A stretch of DNA of 43,125 bases from Anaeromonas frigoriresistens (GCF_016820655.1 NZ_WSFT01000025.1:1-43125); one strand, 5' to 3'; numbered from the stretch's first letter, positions 33,101-42,177 are shown. The notes: generated by a model from the sequence alone, not told the origin. Numbers and translations: made by a program.

Positions 33101-33745
33101 CTATCTATCTAGGTTTCTTAAGTCTTTATTATGTCCTATAACTATAAGTACGTCATTTTTATCGATAACATCATTAGCATATGGTGAAATATTAATTTCT
33201 TTATTGTGTTTTATTGCTATTACATTAATACCGTATTTAGTAGGTAACCTTAACTCATTTAAAGTCTTTCCTTCCCACTCTTTTATAGCAGTAATTTCTA
33301 CGATGCTATAATCAGGGGCAAATTCTATATAATCTAAGATATTGGATGAAACCAGATTACGAGCTACTCTACTACCCATATCTCTTTCAGGAAATACGAC
33401 CTTATCAGCTCCTGTTTTTTCTAATACTTTCGCATGAAGTTCATTTTGAGCTTTAGATATTACGAGCTTAATTCCTAGCTCCTTAGCAATTAAAGTAGCC
33501 ATTATAGAAGCTTGTAAATCAGAACCTATAGTAACTACAGCCACATCAAAATTTCTTAACCCTAATGTTTTTAAGGTATTCTCATCAATAGCATCAGCTT
33601 GTACTGCATGAGTAACCTTGTCAGCTATTTCTTGAACCTTTTCCTCACTCTTATCTATTGCCAATACATCATACCCTAAGTCATATAAAGTTTCAGCTAC
33701 ACTTGTTCCAAATCTTCCACATCCAATAACAACAAATTGTTTCAT
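33101..33745 (-). CDS. ktrA: KtrA-type potassium channel regulator (RCK domain)
   Basis: 214 residues. An N-terminal Rossmann fold with IGCGRFGTSVAETLYDLGYDVLAID binds NAD(H) or nucleotides, and a C-terminal TrkA-C/RCK domain (about 140-214) includes WEGKTLNELRLPTKYGINVIAI. It gates the KtrB/TrkH pore in response to ATP/ADP or c-di-AMP in related species. The start is ATG (33743-33745) behind AGGAGGAG; a TTG frame opening six codons earlier overlaps the ktrB stop and is unlikely. It lies ten bases after ktrB. Confidence 0.93.
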   Translation of the reverse strand: MKQFVVIGCGRFGTSVAETLYDLGYDVLAIDKSEEKVQEIADKVTHAVQADAIDENTLKTLGLRNFDVAVVTIGSDLQASIMATLIAKELGIKLVISKAQNELHAKVLEKTGADKVVFPERDMGSRVARNLVSSNILDYIEFAPDYSIVEITAIKEWEGKTLNELRLPTKYGINVIAIKHNKEINISPYANDVIDKNDVLIVIGHNKDLRNLDR

Positions 33746-33755
33746 GTAACTCCTC

Positions 33756-35123
33756 CTAACCAACAGTTATTCTTTCTTCTGGATATCTATATAATCCCTT
33801 TTTCTCTCTTCTTTTCTTAGCAAAGGCAAATGCCATTGTTAAAGGACCTAATCTACCTATAAACATAGTTATGGTAATTATTATTCTACCTATATCTGAT
33901 AAATACGGAGTAAGACCTCTACTTAAGCCAACAGTTCCAAATGCTGAAACTGTTTCAAAAGTAATGTCTAAAAAGCTATAATCCTCCAAATTATTTTCAG
34001 TTAAAGATAGGGTCATAGTAACAATTATTACTATTAATAAGCCTATACCCAAAACTGCTAAAGCTCTAAATATAATTTCATTGGGAATTCTTCTTCCAAA
34101 AATCTCAACATCTGTTTCCCCTCTAACAACTGCTACTACAGCTAATAGTATAACTCCCATAGTTGTAGTCTTTATACCTCCAGCAGTAGATCCTGGAGAT
34201 CCTCCTATAAACATCAGAATAATTATTAAAAAAGCTGTAGCATTTGTAGTTCCAGCCATGCTTACACTGTTAAACCCTGCTGTTCTAGGTACAACTGACT
34301 GGAAGAAGGATGCAATAAGTTTTGAACCAAAGGATAAATTCCCTATGGTTTGAGGATTATTATACTCAACTATCAAAAATACTAAGAATCCTAAAACTAA
34401 AAGGCCAATAGACATTACTAGGACCACTTTTGTATGTAATAAAAATTTCTTGAATTTTCTATTCTCAGTCATATCAATATATACTGAATATCCAAGACCT
34501 CCTAATATAACCAATATACTAATTGTAAAATTCACTATTGGACTAGTCACAAAAGATTCCATACTATTTCCTATGATATCAAACCCCGCATTACAATAAG
34601 CAGATATTGCATGAAATATAGAGTACCAAATACCTTGTAGCGTTCCGTATTCTGGAATAAACTTAAATGCTAGGAATACTGCACCAATAGCTTCAATAAC
34701 AAAAGTGGATATAATTATATATCTTGTTAATTTTACTAATCCAGACAATGTGAATTGATTAAGTTCCTCTTGCATAATAAGTCTGTCTTTTAATGTAATC
34801 TTTTTCCCTATTAATAAAGATACTAATGTGGCCATAGTCATAAATCCTAATCCACCTATTTGTATTAATACTAGTATCACTATCTTTCCAAATATAGTCC
34901 AATGGGCTGCTGTGTTTACAACTACTAATCCAGTCACACAAACTGCCGAAGCCGAGGTAAATAATGCATCTATAAAACCTATACTTCTACCACTTGCTGA
35001 AGCCATAGGCAAATTTAATAGAGTAGCTCCAATAAAAATTAATGCTGCAAAACCCAAAACTAAAACTTGAGCAGGGTTAGATTTTAATTCGTTCATTCTG
35101 TTTTTTAATTCTATTTTAATCAT
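33756..35123 (-). CDS. ktrB: TrkH/KtrB-family potassium uptake membrane protein
   Basis: 455 residues with about eight to ten membrane helices forming four M1-P-M2 repeats. Pore-like segments include SASAVCVTGLVVVNTAAHWT, AISAYCNAGFDIIGN, GGSPGSTAGGIKTTT and TVSAFGTVGLSRGLTPYLS. It imports K+ (often with Na+) under control of KtrA. The only in-frame ATG, at 35121-35123, abuts AGGGG with no spacer, and the codon at better spacing is ATA, so the start is uncertain. It heads a ktrB-ktrA-methyltransferase unit. Confidence 0.9.
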   Translation of the reverse strand: MIKIELKNRMNELKSNPAQVLVLGFAALIFIGATLLNLPMASASGRSIGFIDALFTSASAVCVTGLVVVNTAAHWTIFGKIVILVLIQIGGLGFMTMATLVSLLIGKKITLKDRLIMQEELNQFTLSGLVKLTRYIIISTFVIEAIGAVFLAFKFIPEYGTLQGIWYSIFHAISAYCNAGFDIIGNSMESFVTSPIVNFTISILVILGGLGYSVYIDMTENRKFKKFLLHTKVVLVMSIGLLVLGFLVFLIVEYNNPQTIGNLSFGSKLIASFFQSVVPRTAGFNSVSMAGTTNATAFLIIILMFIGGSPGSTAGGIKTTTMGVILLAVVAVVRGETDVEIFGRRIPNEIIFRALAVLGIGLLIVIIVTMTLSLTENNLEDYSFLDITFETVSAFGTVGLSRGLTPYLSDIGRIIITITMFIGRLGPLTMAFAFAKKRREKKGLYRYPEERITVG

Positions 35124-35158
35124 CCCCTAAAACAAATAGATATTTTATATTTTTTTAT

Positions 35159-35167
35159 ATTATATCA
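35159..35167 (-). promoter_or_regulatory. Candidate extended -10 promoter of ktrB
   Basis: Minus strand TGATATAAT at 35167-35159, about 36 bases before the ktrB start, with a weak TTTACT 16 bases upstream of TATAAT. Confidence 0.45.
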
Positions 35168-35254
35168 TCATAGTATAATTAGTAAAAGGCAATATAAGTA
35201 TTATAGACACAAAAAATAAAAAAAACTCATATATATGTATATCCTTTCATATTA

Positions 35255-35288
35255 AAGAAAAAATAAAAGCCCCGTTTCCGGAACTTTT
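35255..35288 (-). terminator. Terminator of infC-rpmI-rplT
   Basis: Minus strand stem AAAAGTTCCG/CGGGGCTTTT with a GAAA tetraloop and two G-T wobbles (35288-35265), followed by ATTTTTTCTTT. It starts four bases after the rplT stop. Confidence 0.85.
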
Positions 35289-35291
35289 ACA

Positions 35292-35645
35292 TTATATATT
35301 TTCTTTTGCTGTTTCTACTAATGCTTTAAATCCTTCAGGATCATAAATCGCCATTTCAGAAAGCATTTTTCTATTAATATCAATATTAGCTTTTTTAAGA
35401 CCATTTATAAATTTACTGTAAGATAATCCATTAACTCTTGTAGCAGCATTTATTCTTGTAATCCATAATTTTCTAAAATCTCTTTTTCTTAACTTACGTC
35501 CTATATATGCTGATCTAAGAGCTCTCATTACTGCTTGGTTGGCAGGCTTAAATAATCTACTCTTAGCTCCGTAATATCCTTTTGCAAGTTTCAGTACTTT
35601 TTTATGTTTCTTTTTTGCATTAATTGCTTTTTTAACTCTTGCCAT
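35292..35645 (-). CDS. rplT: 50S ribosomal protein L20
   Basis: 117 residues, standard length. It begins [30 protein letters not shown] and has the conserved [18 protein letters not shown], with the C-terminal repressor-like domain [16 protein letters not shown]. It binds 23S rRNA during assembly and, in Firmicutes, also its own leader to repress the infC operon. ATG start behind AAAGGAGG. It is last in the operon, 30 bases after rpmI. Confidence 0.98.
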   Translation of the reverse strand: MARVKKAINAKKKHKKVLKLAKGYYGAKSRLFKPANQAVMRALRSAYIGRKLRKRDFRKLWITRINAATRVNGLSYSKFINGLKKANIDINRKMLSEMAIYDPEGFKALVETAKENI

Positions 35646-35675
35646 TGTTAAAACCTCCTTTAACTATCCTGTCTT

Positions 35676-35873
35676 CTATTTATATGGTAATAATTGTTCT
35701 ATTCTCTTTTGATCACTTGCGCTTACTAATTTAGCTTTTCTAAGATTTCTTAATCTTCTTGAAGTTTTCTTTCCATGATATTTATTTACAAAGTTACTAC
35801 TTCTTTTTAATTTTCCACTAGCAGTTCTCTTAAATCTTTTAGCTGCACCTTTATGTGTTTTCATTTTTGGCAT
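35676..35873 (-). CDS. rpmI: 50S ribosomal protein L35
   Basis: 65 residues, standard length, highly basic. Begins [24 protein letters not shown] and ends [16 protein letters not shown], the family pattern. It is a structural protein of the large subunit. ATG start behind GAGGAGG, 20 bases after infC. Confidence 0.98.
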   Translation of the reverse strand: MPKMKTHKGAAKRFKRTASGKLKRSSNFVNKYHGKKTSRRLRNLRKAKLVSASDQKRIEQLLPYK

Positions 35874-35893
35874 AATTAGTTCCTCCTCTCGAT

Positions 35894-36403
35894 TTATGAC
35901 TCCACAGGAGCTAGAAACATAATCATATTTCTACCTTCCATTTTAGGTCTCTTTTCTATAACTCCTACTTCAGAAGTTAATTCAGCAAATTGTTTGAGTA
36001 CTTCTTTTCCAATTTCAGTGTGTCCAAGCTCTCTACCTCTAAATCTCACAGTAACCTTCACTTTATCTCCATTTTTAAGAAATTTAATAGCTTGATTACT
36101 TTTTACAGTAAGATCGTGTTCCTCTATACGAGGAGATAGTCTAACCTCTTTTATGTTAATTATTTTCTGATTTTTTCTAGCTTCTTTTTCTTTCTTTGCC
36201 TGTTCATATTTGTATTTTCCATAATCCATTACTCTACAAACAGGAGGTTTAGCAGTGGGCGCTACTTTAACCAGATCTAACTTTCTGTCAAAAGCTATAG
36301 CTTGAGCTTTATTGATGGGTACAACTCCTAATTGATCACCGTTTGAATCAATAAGTCTTACTTCTCTGTCTCTAATTTGCTCGTTAATTTGAAGATCTTT
36401 AAT
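35894..36403 (-). CDS. infC: Translation initiation factor IF-3
   Basis: 169 residues. The N-terminal domain begins [19 protein letters not shown], and the linker and C-terminal domain include [17 protein letters not shown] and [13 protein letters not shown]. It binds the 30S subunit, discriminates start codons and keeps subunits apart. The start is ATT at 36403-36401, seven bases after GGAGGTG; a frame opening ten codons earlier would read through that ribosome binding site. A rare AUU start is the known means of infC autocontrol. First gene after the L20-type leader. Confidence 0.96.
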   Translation of the reverse strand: MKDLQINEQIRDREVRLIDSNGDQLGVVPINKAQAIAFDRKLDLVKVAPTAKPPVCRVMDYGKYKYEQAKKEKEARKNQKIINIKEVRLSPRIEEHDLTVKSNQAIKFLKNGDKVKVTVRFRGRELGHTEIGKEVLKQFAELTSEVGVIEKRPKMEGRNMIMFLAPVES

Positions 36404-36433
36404 ATTAAGACACCTCCTATAAAATTTAAACAA

Positions 36434-36572
36434 TAAAAAAAAGCGAGTCCTTAGAACTCCGCTCTCTTAATAGAAATAACACATATTAATAACTTAACGT
36501 TATTTATGTCTTTCTTCTATTAACCTGTAGGCTTTAGCCCTGAGGTGAGAAGCGGAAACTTCTACTTTGTTT
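36434..36572 (-). ncRNA. L20-type ribosomal leader with terminator
   Basis: The leader reads CGCTTCTCACCTCAGGGC, then TAAAGCCTACAGG (about 36555-36520), which fits the Firmicutes L20 leader. It ends in the hairpin AGCGGAGTTC/GGACTCGCT (36463-36442), followed by an eight-base T run. In known cases L20 binding to the leader promotes termination before infC. Its position, directly after a consensus promoter and before infC, agrees. Confidence 0.85.
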
Positions 36573-36580
36573 TCTATATC

Positions 36581-36609
36581 ATTATATGTTAAACTTTCTA
36601 AAATGTCAA
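36581..36609 (-). promoter_or_regulatory. Consensus promoter of infC-rpmI-rplT
   Basis: Minus strand TTGACA at 36609-36604, a 17-base spacer, TATAAT at 36586-36581: a perfect sigma-A consensus. Transcription would start near 36574, at the beginning of the L20-type leader. Confidence 0.88.
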
Positions 36610-36728
36610 CAAATTATTAATAAAAATTTCTTCTATATAATACCAAGTTATTATACTACAAACTTAATAATATTAGGATACTATTTGGTTAAACTATTAT
36701 TATAAATTTTTAAAAAGGCGGAGATATC

Positions 36729-38285
36729 TTGAAGAATAAATTACTGAAAGTTAGTTTAGTGATATTTATAATCGTCTCTATTCTTTTACTATATGATACT
36801 TACTCTCCAACTTCAAACATATTCAATGTATCCATAGGAGATAAAATTTTTATATGGATTATAACTTCAGGTTTGTTTATTTATTATATAAAAACTAGTG
36901 GTAACCCACAATTAGTAACAGCTTCCATTGCAACTGATAAGAAATCTGATGACGGTCTAGGTAAAAACAATAAACCTAATGTATCATTTAATGACGTGGC
37001 AGGTCTAGATGAGGTCAAGGAAGAGATGCAAGAAATAATAGACTTTATTAATGACTCAGAGAAATTTCATAGAATGGGAGCAAAAATCCCAAGTGGAATA
37101 TTATTTCATGGTCCTCCAGGCACAGGAAAGACTCTCTTAGCTAAAGCTGTGGCAGGAGAAACAAATTCAAATTTTTTATATTCTAGTGGATCAGAGTTTG
37201 TAGAAAAATATGTGGGCGTCGGGGCTAAAAGAATAAGAACTTTATTTGAAAAAGCAAAAAAAGACTCCCCTACGATAATATTTGTTGATGAAATTGATGC
37301 CATAGGCTGTAAAAGAAATATAGATAGTAATAATGAAAAAGATCAAACACTAAATCAGTTATTAGTAGAAATGGATGGTTTTAATAAAGATTCTACAGTT
37401 GTAGTAATAGGTGCTACTAATAGATTAGATTTATTAGATGAAGCTTTACTAAGACCTGGAAGGTTTGATAGACATATTTATATAGGAAATCCTAACCTAA
37501 AAGCAAGAGAGGATATATTTAAAGTACACATTAAAAACAAACCTATAGATACTTCAGTTAACATTGGTGAGCTATCAAAAAAGACCCACGGTTTTTCAGG
37601 AGCTCAATTAGCTAATATTGCTAACGAAGCTGCAATTATTGCTGTAAGAAATAATAAGAAGAAAATAGATATCGATGATTTTAACAATGCAATTGAACGA
37701 GTAGTAGCTGGTCTAGAGGTCAAACACCCTACTGTATTAACTAAAGAAAAAGAAATTGTTGCCCATCATGAGGCTGGTCATGCAATAGTAGGAAAATTTT
37801 TAAAGTCAGATATGATCCAAAAAATATCTATAATACCTAGAGGGCAAGCATTAGGATATGTTCTAAAATTTCCTGATGATGAAAGATATTTACTTACAGA
37901 AAAAGAATTATATAATAAAATCATAGTTCTTTTAGCTGGAAGAGCAGCTGAGAAAGCTATCTTTAATGAAGTTACTACTGGTGCACAAAATGATTTAAAG
38001 AAAGCTACAGATTTGGCCACTAATATTGTATGTAGTTATGGTATGAGTTCCTTAGGTAATATATCTATAAATGAAAATTATATAAGGTATTATATAGATT
38101 CTATTAATGAGGAAGTCTCATCTATAATGGAATCTTGCTATAGCAAAGCAATAAATATTGTTGAAGATAATATAGATATTTTAAAAGATGTAGCTAATTA
38201 TCTACTTGAAAACGAAACTATGGGGATTGATGAATTAGATGATATTTTTAAAAAAATCCCTCAAGTAACCCAAACAGTAAATTAA
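36729..38285 (+). CDS. Short FtsH-like ATP-dependent zinc metalloprotease
   Basis: 518 residues, against about 600-650 for typical FtsH. Two membrane helices (about 7-22 and 38-54) are separated by only about 15 residues, so the usual extracytoplasmic domain is absent. The AAA+ core has GPPGTGKT (128-135), pore motif YVGVGA (161-166), Walker B IIFVDEID and a second region of homology with RPGRFDR. The protease has HEAGH (347-351) and the third zinc ligand in AQNDLKKAT (Asp422), so it should be active. The start is TTG (36729-36731), five bases after GGCGGAG. It is a lone plus-strand gene between infC and thrS. Confidence 0.9.
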   Translation: MKNKLLKVSLVIFIIVSILLLYDTYSPTSNIFNVSIGDKIFIWIITSGLFIYYIKTSGNPQLVTASIATDKKSDDGLGKNNKPNVSFNDVAGLDEVKEEMQEIIDFINDSEKFHRMGAKIPSGILFHGPPGTGKTLLAKAVAGETNSNFLYSSGSEFVEKYVGVGAKRIRTLFEKAKKDSPTIIFVDEIDAIGCKRNIDSNNEKDQTLNQLLVEMDGFNKDSTVVVIGATNRLDLLDEALLRPGRFDRHIYIGNPNLKAREDIFKVHIKNKPIDTSVNIGELSKKTHGFSGAQLANIANEAAIIAVRNNKKKIDIDDFNNAIERVVAGLEVKHPTVLTKEKEIVAHHEAGHAIVGKFLKSDMIQKISIIPRGQALGYVLKFPDDERYLLTEKELYNKIIVLLAGRAAEKAIFNEVTTGAQNDLKKATDLATNIVCSYGMSSLGNISINENYIRYYIDSINEEVSSIMESCYSKAINIVEDNIDILKDVANYLLENETMGIDELDDIFKKIPQVTQTVN

Positions 38286-38312
38286 AAGACGCCATATAGG
38301 CGTCTTTTGAAT
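38284..38312. terminator. Bidirectional terminator between ftsH-like gene and thrS
   Basis: Palindrome with arms AAAAGACGCC and GGCGTCTTTT (38284-38308). It immediately follows the protease stop and lies just beyond the thrS stop at 38316 on the other strand. Confidence 0.82.
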
Positions 38313-38315
38313 ATA

Positions 38316-40226
38316 TTATTTTTTCTGTTGTATTTCTTTTGTAACCTTTTCAATAAACTCTTCTAGATTTACAGCACCAGTATCTCCTTCATCTCTAGAT
38401 CTAACTGATATTGTATTCTCTTCAACTTCTTTCTCACCTACTATAAGCATATATGGTATCTTCTGAAGTTGAGCTTCTCTTATCTTATATCCAACTTTTT
38501 CTGATCTATCATCTAGTTCTACTTTGAATCCCTTACTTACAAGTTCTGCTTTGATTTTTTGTGCATACTCATTAAACTTGTCAGAGATAGGAAGAATAAT
38601 AGCTTGAACTGGAGATAACCAAGTTGGGAACTTACCTGCATAATGTTCAATCAATATCCCTAAAAATCTTTCTATACTTCCTAAAGCAGCTGTATGAATA
38701 ATTATAGGTCTATGCTTCTCTCCATCATCTCCTATATAAGTTAATTCAAATCTCTGAGGCATCTGAAAGTCCAATTGAATAGTTCCACATTGCCATGTTC
38801 TTCCTATAGCATCTTCTAAATGGAAGTCAATCTTCGGACCATAGAATGCTCCATCACCTTCATTTAGGATATACTTTACTTCTAGTTCCTCTAATGCTTC
38901 TCTTAAAGCAATCTCAGCCATATTCCAATCTTCTTCTGAACCCATTGACTTTTCAGGTCTAGTGGATAATTCAATATTATATTTAAAGCCAAAAGTAGTA
39001 TATATTTTATCAATTTTTCTTACTACACCTTTTATCTCATCTTTTATTTGTTCAGGTAACATAAATATATGAGCATCATCTTGAGTAAAGGCTCTAACTC
39101 TCATAAGCCCATGTAATGCTCCTGATAATTCATGTCGATGAACCTTACCAACCTCTGCAACTCTCATTGGAAGATCTCTATAAGAGTGCATATCATTTTT
39201 ATATACTAAAAATCCTCCTGGACAGTTCATAGGTTTGATAGCAAAATCTTCTTCATCAATTTTTACTGCATACATATTTTCTCTATAATGATTCCAGTGT
39301 CCTGAAGTCTCCCATAATTTCCTGCTTAAAATTATTGGTGTTTCAACCTCTACATATTCTTCTTCCCTATGGAGATTTCTCCAGAAATCTAATAATGTAT
39401 TTTTTAGTACTGTTCCCTTAGGTAAGAAAAATGGGAATCCAGGACCTTCTTCCATTATTGTAAATAAACTCAGTTCTTTACCTAGTTTTCTGTGGTCTCT
39501 TTTTTTAGCCTCTTCCAAACGCTCTATATATTGATTTAAATCCTTCTTCTTTTCAAAAGATGTACCATATATTCTTTGTAACATCTTTCTGCTCTCATCT
39601 CCACGCCAATAAGCTCCAGCTATACTTAATAATTTAAAAGCTTTAACCTTTTTAGTGCTTGGTAAATGTGGTCCTCTACACAGGTCAACAAAGTCTCCTT
39701 GTTTATAGAATGATATTTCCTCATCTTCTGGTAAATCTTCTACTAGCTCAACTTTATAGTCTTCTCCTTGCTCTTGAAGATATTTTATCGCTTCTTCTCT
39801 TGGCAATACAAACTTCTCCATCTCTAAATCTTCTTTTACAATTTTTTTCATTTCCTTTTCGATTTTTTCCAAATCTTCAGGAGTAAATCTGTGGTCAGTA
39901 TCAAAATCATAATAGAATCCATTGTCTATAGCTGGGCCAATGGCCAACTTTGTGTTGGGAAATAACCTTTTAACAGCATTAGCTAAAATGTGTGCACTAG
40001 TATGTCTAAATACTTCGTCTCCACCTTTATCATCAAATTTAAGTAATGTTAACTCGGAATCCTCCTTTATCTCTTCCATAAGACCTACTAATTCGCCATT
40101 TACCTTAGCTCCTACTATCACTCTAGCTAATCCTTCACTGATATCTTTAGCTACCTGTAAAGGTGTTACTACTTCTTCATACTCTTTTATAGAATTGTCT
40201 GGTAAAGTAATCTTAATCTTTGACAT
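38316..40226 (-). CDS. thrS: Threonyl-tRNA synthetase
   Basis: 636 residues. It has an N-terminal TGS domain (1-62), an editing domain with HTSAHILANAVKRLFP and the later CRGPHLPSTK, and a class II catalytic domain with MNCPGGF (zinc Cys), RVAEVGKVHRHELSGALHGLMRVRAFTQDDAHIF (motif 2) and motif 3 near IIHTAALGSIERFLGILIEHYAG. A C-terminal anticodon domain starts at WLSPVQAIILPIS. It charges tRNA-Thr with editing of serine. ATG start behind CGAGGAGGG, after a Thr T-box. Confidence 0.98.
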   Translation of the reverse strand: MSKIKITLPDNSIKEYEEVVTPLQVAKDISEGLARVIVGAKVNGELVGLMEEIKEDSELTLLKFDDKGGDEVFRHTSAHILANAVKRLFPNTKLAIGPAIDNGFYYDFDTDHRFTPEDLEKIEKEMKKIVKEDLEMEKFVLPREEAIKYLQEQGEDYKVELVEDLPEDEEISFYKQGDFVDLCRGPHLPSTKKVKAFKLLSIAGAYWRGDESRKMLQRIYGTSFEKKKDLNQYIERLEEAKKRDHRKLGKELSLFTIMEEGPGFPFFLPKGTVLKNTLLDFWRNLHREEEYVEVETPIILSRKLWETSGHWNHYRENMYAVKIDEEDFAIKPMNCPGGFLVYKNDMHSYRDLPMRVAEVGKVHRHELSGALHGLMRVRAFTQDDAHIFMLPEQIKDEIKGVVRKIDKIYTTFGFKYNIELSTRPEKSMGSEEDWNMAEIALREALEELEVKYILNEGDGAFYGPKIDFHLEDAIGRTWQCGTIQLDFQMPQRFELTYIGDDGEKHRPIIIHTAALGSIERFLGILIEHYAGKFPTWLSPVQAIILPISDKFNEYAQKIKAELVSKGFKVELDDRSEKVGYKIREAQLQKIPYMLIVGEKEVEENTISVRSRDEGDTGAVNLEEFIEKVTKEIQQKK

Positions 40227-40267
40227 AGTATCCCTCCTCGGAATTGTAAATATAGTAAATTTTCATA

Positions 40268-40507
40268 TAAAAAAACCTCACGCCTAGATTTCTCTAGGGG
40301 CGAGGTTTACTTCGCGGTTCCACCCTTATTTATAACTTATAGATCTTAACGGGATCAACGGAAATCCTTACCCAATTATGGTTTCAGATTCGACTCCAGG
40401 TTAGTTTTCAATTGAACATATTTAGAAATGCTTTCAGCCTATGACATTCCCTCTCTTGAAACTGTTTTCAATCTACTCGACCTTTCAACATCATTCTATA
40501 TATTTAT
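40268..40507 (-). ncRNA. T-box riboswitch, Thr-specific (specifier ACT)
   Basis: Stem I includes AAGAGAGGGAATGTCATAGG and specifier ACT (40405-40403), preceded by GAAA and followed by AACCTGGAG. The T-box core is GGGTGGAACCGCG (40325-40313). The terminator has arms AAACCTCGCC-CTAGA and TCTAGGCGTGAGGTTT with a GAAA loop, then seven T. ACT encodes Thr, matching thrS. Confidence 0.93.
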
Positions 40508-40513
40508 TATAAT

Positions 40514-40542
40514 ATTATACATTCTATTATGTGTTATGTCAA
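40514..40542 (-). promoter_or_regulatory. Consensus promoter of the thrS T-box unit
   Basis: Minus strand TTGACA at 40542-40537, a 17-base spacer, TATAAT at 40519-40514. Perfect sigma-A consensus, 34 bases beyond the DUF445 stop. Confidence 0.88.
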
Positions 40543-40575
40543 TCAATTTTATCAATATTTTTATACAACTAAAAA

Positions 40576-41181
40576 TCAAAAAACAAAGAACACTAATAGC
40601 CCCTGTATAAATCCTATTAATAATCCTAATATCCCACCTAATATTTCTATATGTTTTAACTCTTTTTTAGCTACAGATATAATTATTTCTTCAATTTTTT
40701 CAATCTCATATGCATTTATTTTTTCTTCAACTATTTGTGATATTTGTACTTTATCAACAGCCTTATCTATCATTTCATCCATCATCTCTCTAATTGCACT
40801 TTCTCCCTCTTGATCTATAAAATCATTTACATAATTTAATATCATTTTTTTAAATGTAGATGGTATTAATGGAGGTAATTTTTCTGCTACAATTATATTT
40901 ATCTTTTGCATAATTTTAACTTTAATTTTATCTATATCATCTTCTTCTATAACCTTATCTATTATTTCATGAATAGATAGTAGTTCCTCCTCTACTACAA
41001 TCCCTATGCTTTGAGCAACTTCATTTTTTCTTTTAGGAATTAACCCCTGTACTTTTAATTTTAATATAGGTATCTCAATAGGGTATAATGGTCTAAATAA
41101 TAATTTAATAGCAATTATATTAGTAAGCCATCCTATAAGTCCCCCTATAATCATCATAATAAATATCTCTAATATTTCCAT
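40576..41181 (-). CDS. DUF445 family membrane protein (YheB-like)
   Basis: 201 residues. An N-terminal membrane helix (about 5-24) contains GGLIGWLTNIIAIKLLFRP, the family hallmark, followed by a long helical region and a C-terminal hydrophobic helix (EILGGILGLLIGFIQGLLVFFVF). The family is found in spore-forming Firmicutes and its role is unclear. The ATG at 41181-41179 follows GAGGTG; a GTG three codons earlier lies in that site. Between thrS and the YtxC-like gene; no clear terminator follows it. Confidence 0.87.
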   Translation of the reverse strand: MEILEIFIMMIIGGLIGWLTNIIAIKLLFRPLYPIEIPILKLKVQGLIPKRKNEVAQSIGIVVEEELLSIHEIIDKVIEEDDIDKIKVKIMQKINIIVAEKLPPLIPSTFKKMILNYVNDFIDQEGESAIREMMDEMIDKAVDKVQISQIVEEKINAYEIEKIEEIIISVAKKELKHIEILGGILGLLIGFIQGLLVFFVF

Positions 41182-41229
41182 ATAATTCACCTCTTCTTAA
41201 TGTTAATCATCATATTATATCATATAGAA

Positions 41230-41270
41230 AAAGCAAAAAAAACTTCTAAAGTTTTTACGCTTTAAAAGTT
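41230..41270 (-). terminator. Terminator of the YtxC-like gene
   Basis: Minus strand stem AACTTTTAAAG/CTTTAGAAGTT (41270-41241) followed by TTTTTTTGC. It overlaps the stop codon at 41269-41271. Confidence 0.75.
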
Positions 41271-42177
41271 AATCTCTTTTTATAAAGTTTAGTCTATTAT
41301 CTAGAGTACACAAATTACATCCAGAGCATATATCTACCCTGTCATTAAATATACTACTAATTATTTTGATAATATCATCACCTTTTCTTTGTTGAGTATG
41401 CAATATCAATTTTGTAGGTGCAATAGTTATCAACGAGCTTATTAAAAGATCATCATAACTCATATCATTTTCATACATCTCTTTAGCTATTTCTTTTAAA
41501 TAGTCATTATTGATTAGTTTCATATCTTTGTCATAGAGTAAGTACTTTTTATCTTTTAAGAAAAATATATTTACCGTTTCGACTTTTGGTGATTGTATAT
41601 CTACAAAATACTTTAACATCTTAATAAATTCTTCAAACTCTTTTTCTACTACTAAATCTTCTATTACTTTCTCTACCGCATCGTTTATCTTTTCTATTAG
41701 AAACCTTAATCGAAAATTAATAAATCCTTCTATATTTATACTATTATTATTTTCAAGATAATCTAGTAGTATTTTGAATATCTTAGCTCTTTTATTAATT
41801 TTATAAGTTAATAAATCTCCTTCACCGTTTTCATTTTTATTTATTATTTCTAGAGTTTTATTAAATATATCTTTTATATCATTTTGTGTAAAATATATAT
41901 CTTTTGAAATTAAATGTTTTTTTATTATCACATACTGATATTTACTTATAATTGTCTCAGCAATACCATCAGCAATATAGTCCTTAACTATTTTTTTAAT
42001 CTCAGTAATATCTTTATTGTTCTCATCATTAAGTTTAAATTCAATTATAGTTTCATTGCCTTCTTCATAAGATGAACTATCTATATTTATGCTATGATTA
42101 ATAGCTTGAAATCTTTTATTGAATACATCAGAAAGATTACAAATTTTATTGTTATATACAACCGAAAAACAGTACAT
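41269..42177 (-). CDS. ytxC: YtxC-like sporulation-associated protein
   Basis: 302 residues, soluble and largely helical. The layout fits YtxC: a central INIEGFINFRLRFLIEKINDAVEKVIEDLVVEKEF stretch (typical of the family), ending in a segment with CSGCNLC. In Bacillus subtilis ytxC lies just upstream of thrS, and here it is two genes upstream of it, so synteny supports the call. The role in sporulation is poorly defined. ATG start behind AAAGGAG. Confidence 0.8.
   Translation of the reverse strand: MYCFSVVYNNKICNLSDVFNKRFQAINHSINIDSSSYEEGNETIIEFKLNDENNKDITEIKKIVKDYIADGIAETIISKYQYVIIKKHLISKDIYFTQNDIKDIFNKTLEIINKNENGEGDLLTYKINKRAKIFKILLDYLENNNSINIEGFINFRLRFLIEKINDAVEKVIEDLVVEKEFEEFIKMLKYFVDIQSPKVETVNIFFLKDKKYLLYDKDMKLINNDYLKEIAKEMYENDMSYDDLLISSLITIAPTKLILHTQQRKGDDIIKIISSIFNDRVDICSGCNLCTLDNRLNFIKRD

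Noticed and set aside
34759..34941. 60-residue minus-strand frame inside ktrB
   Set aside because: It is in another frame within the conserved membrane protein and has no independent support.
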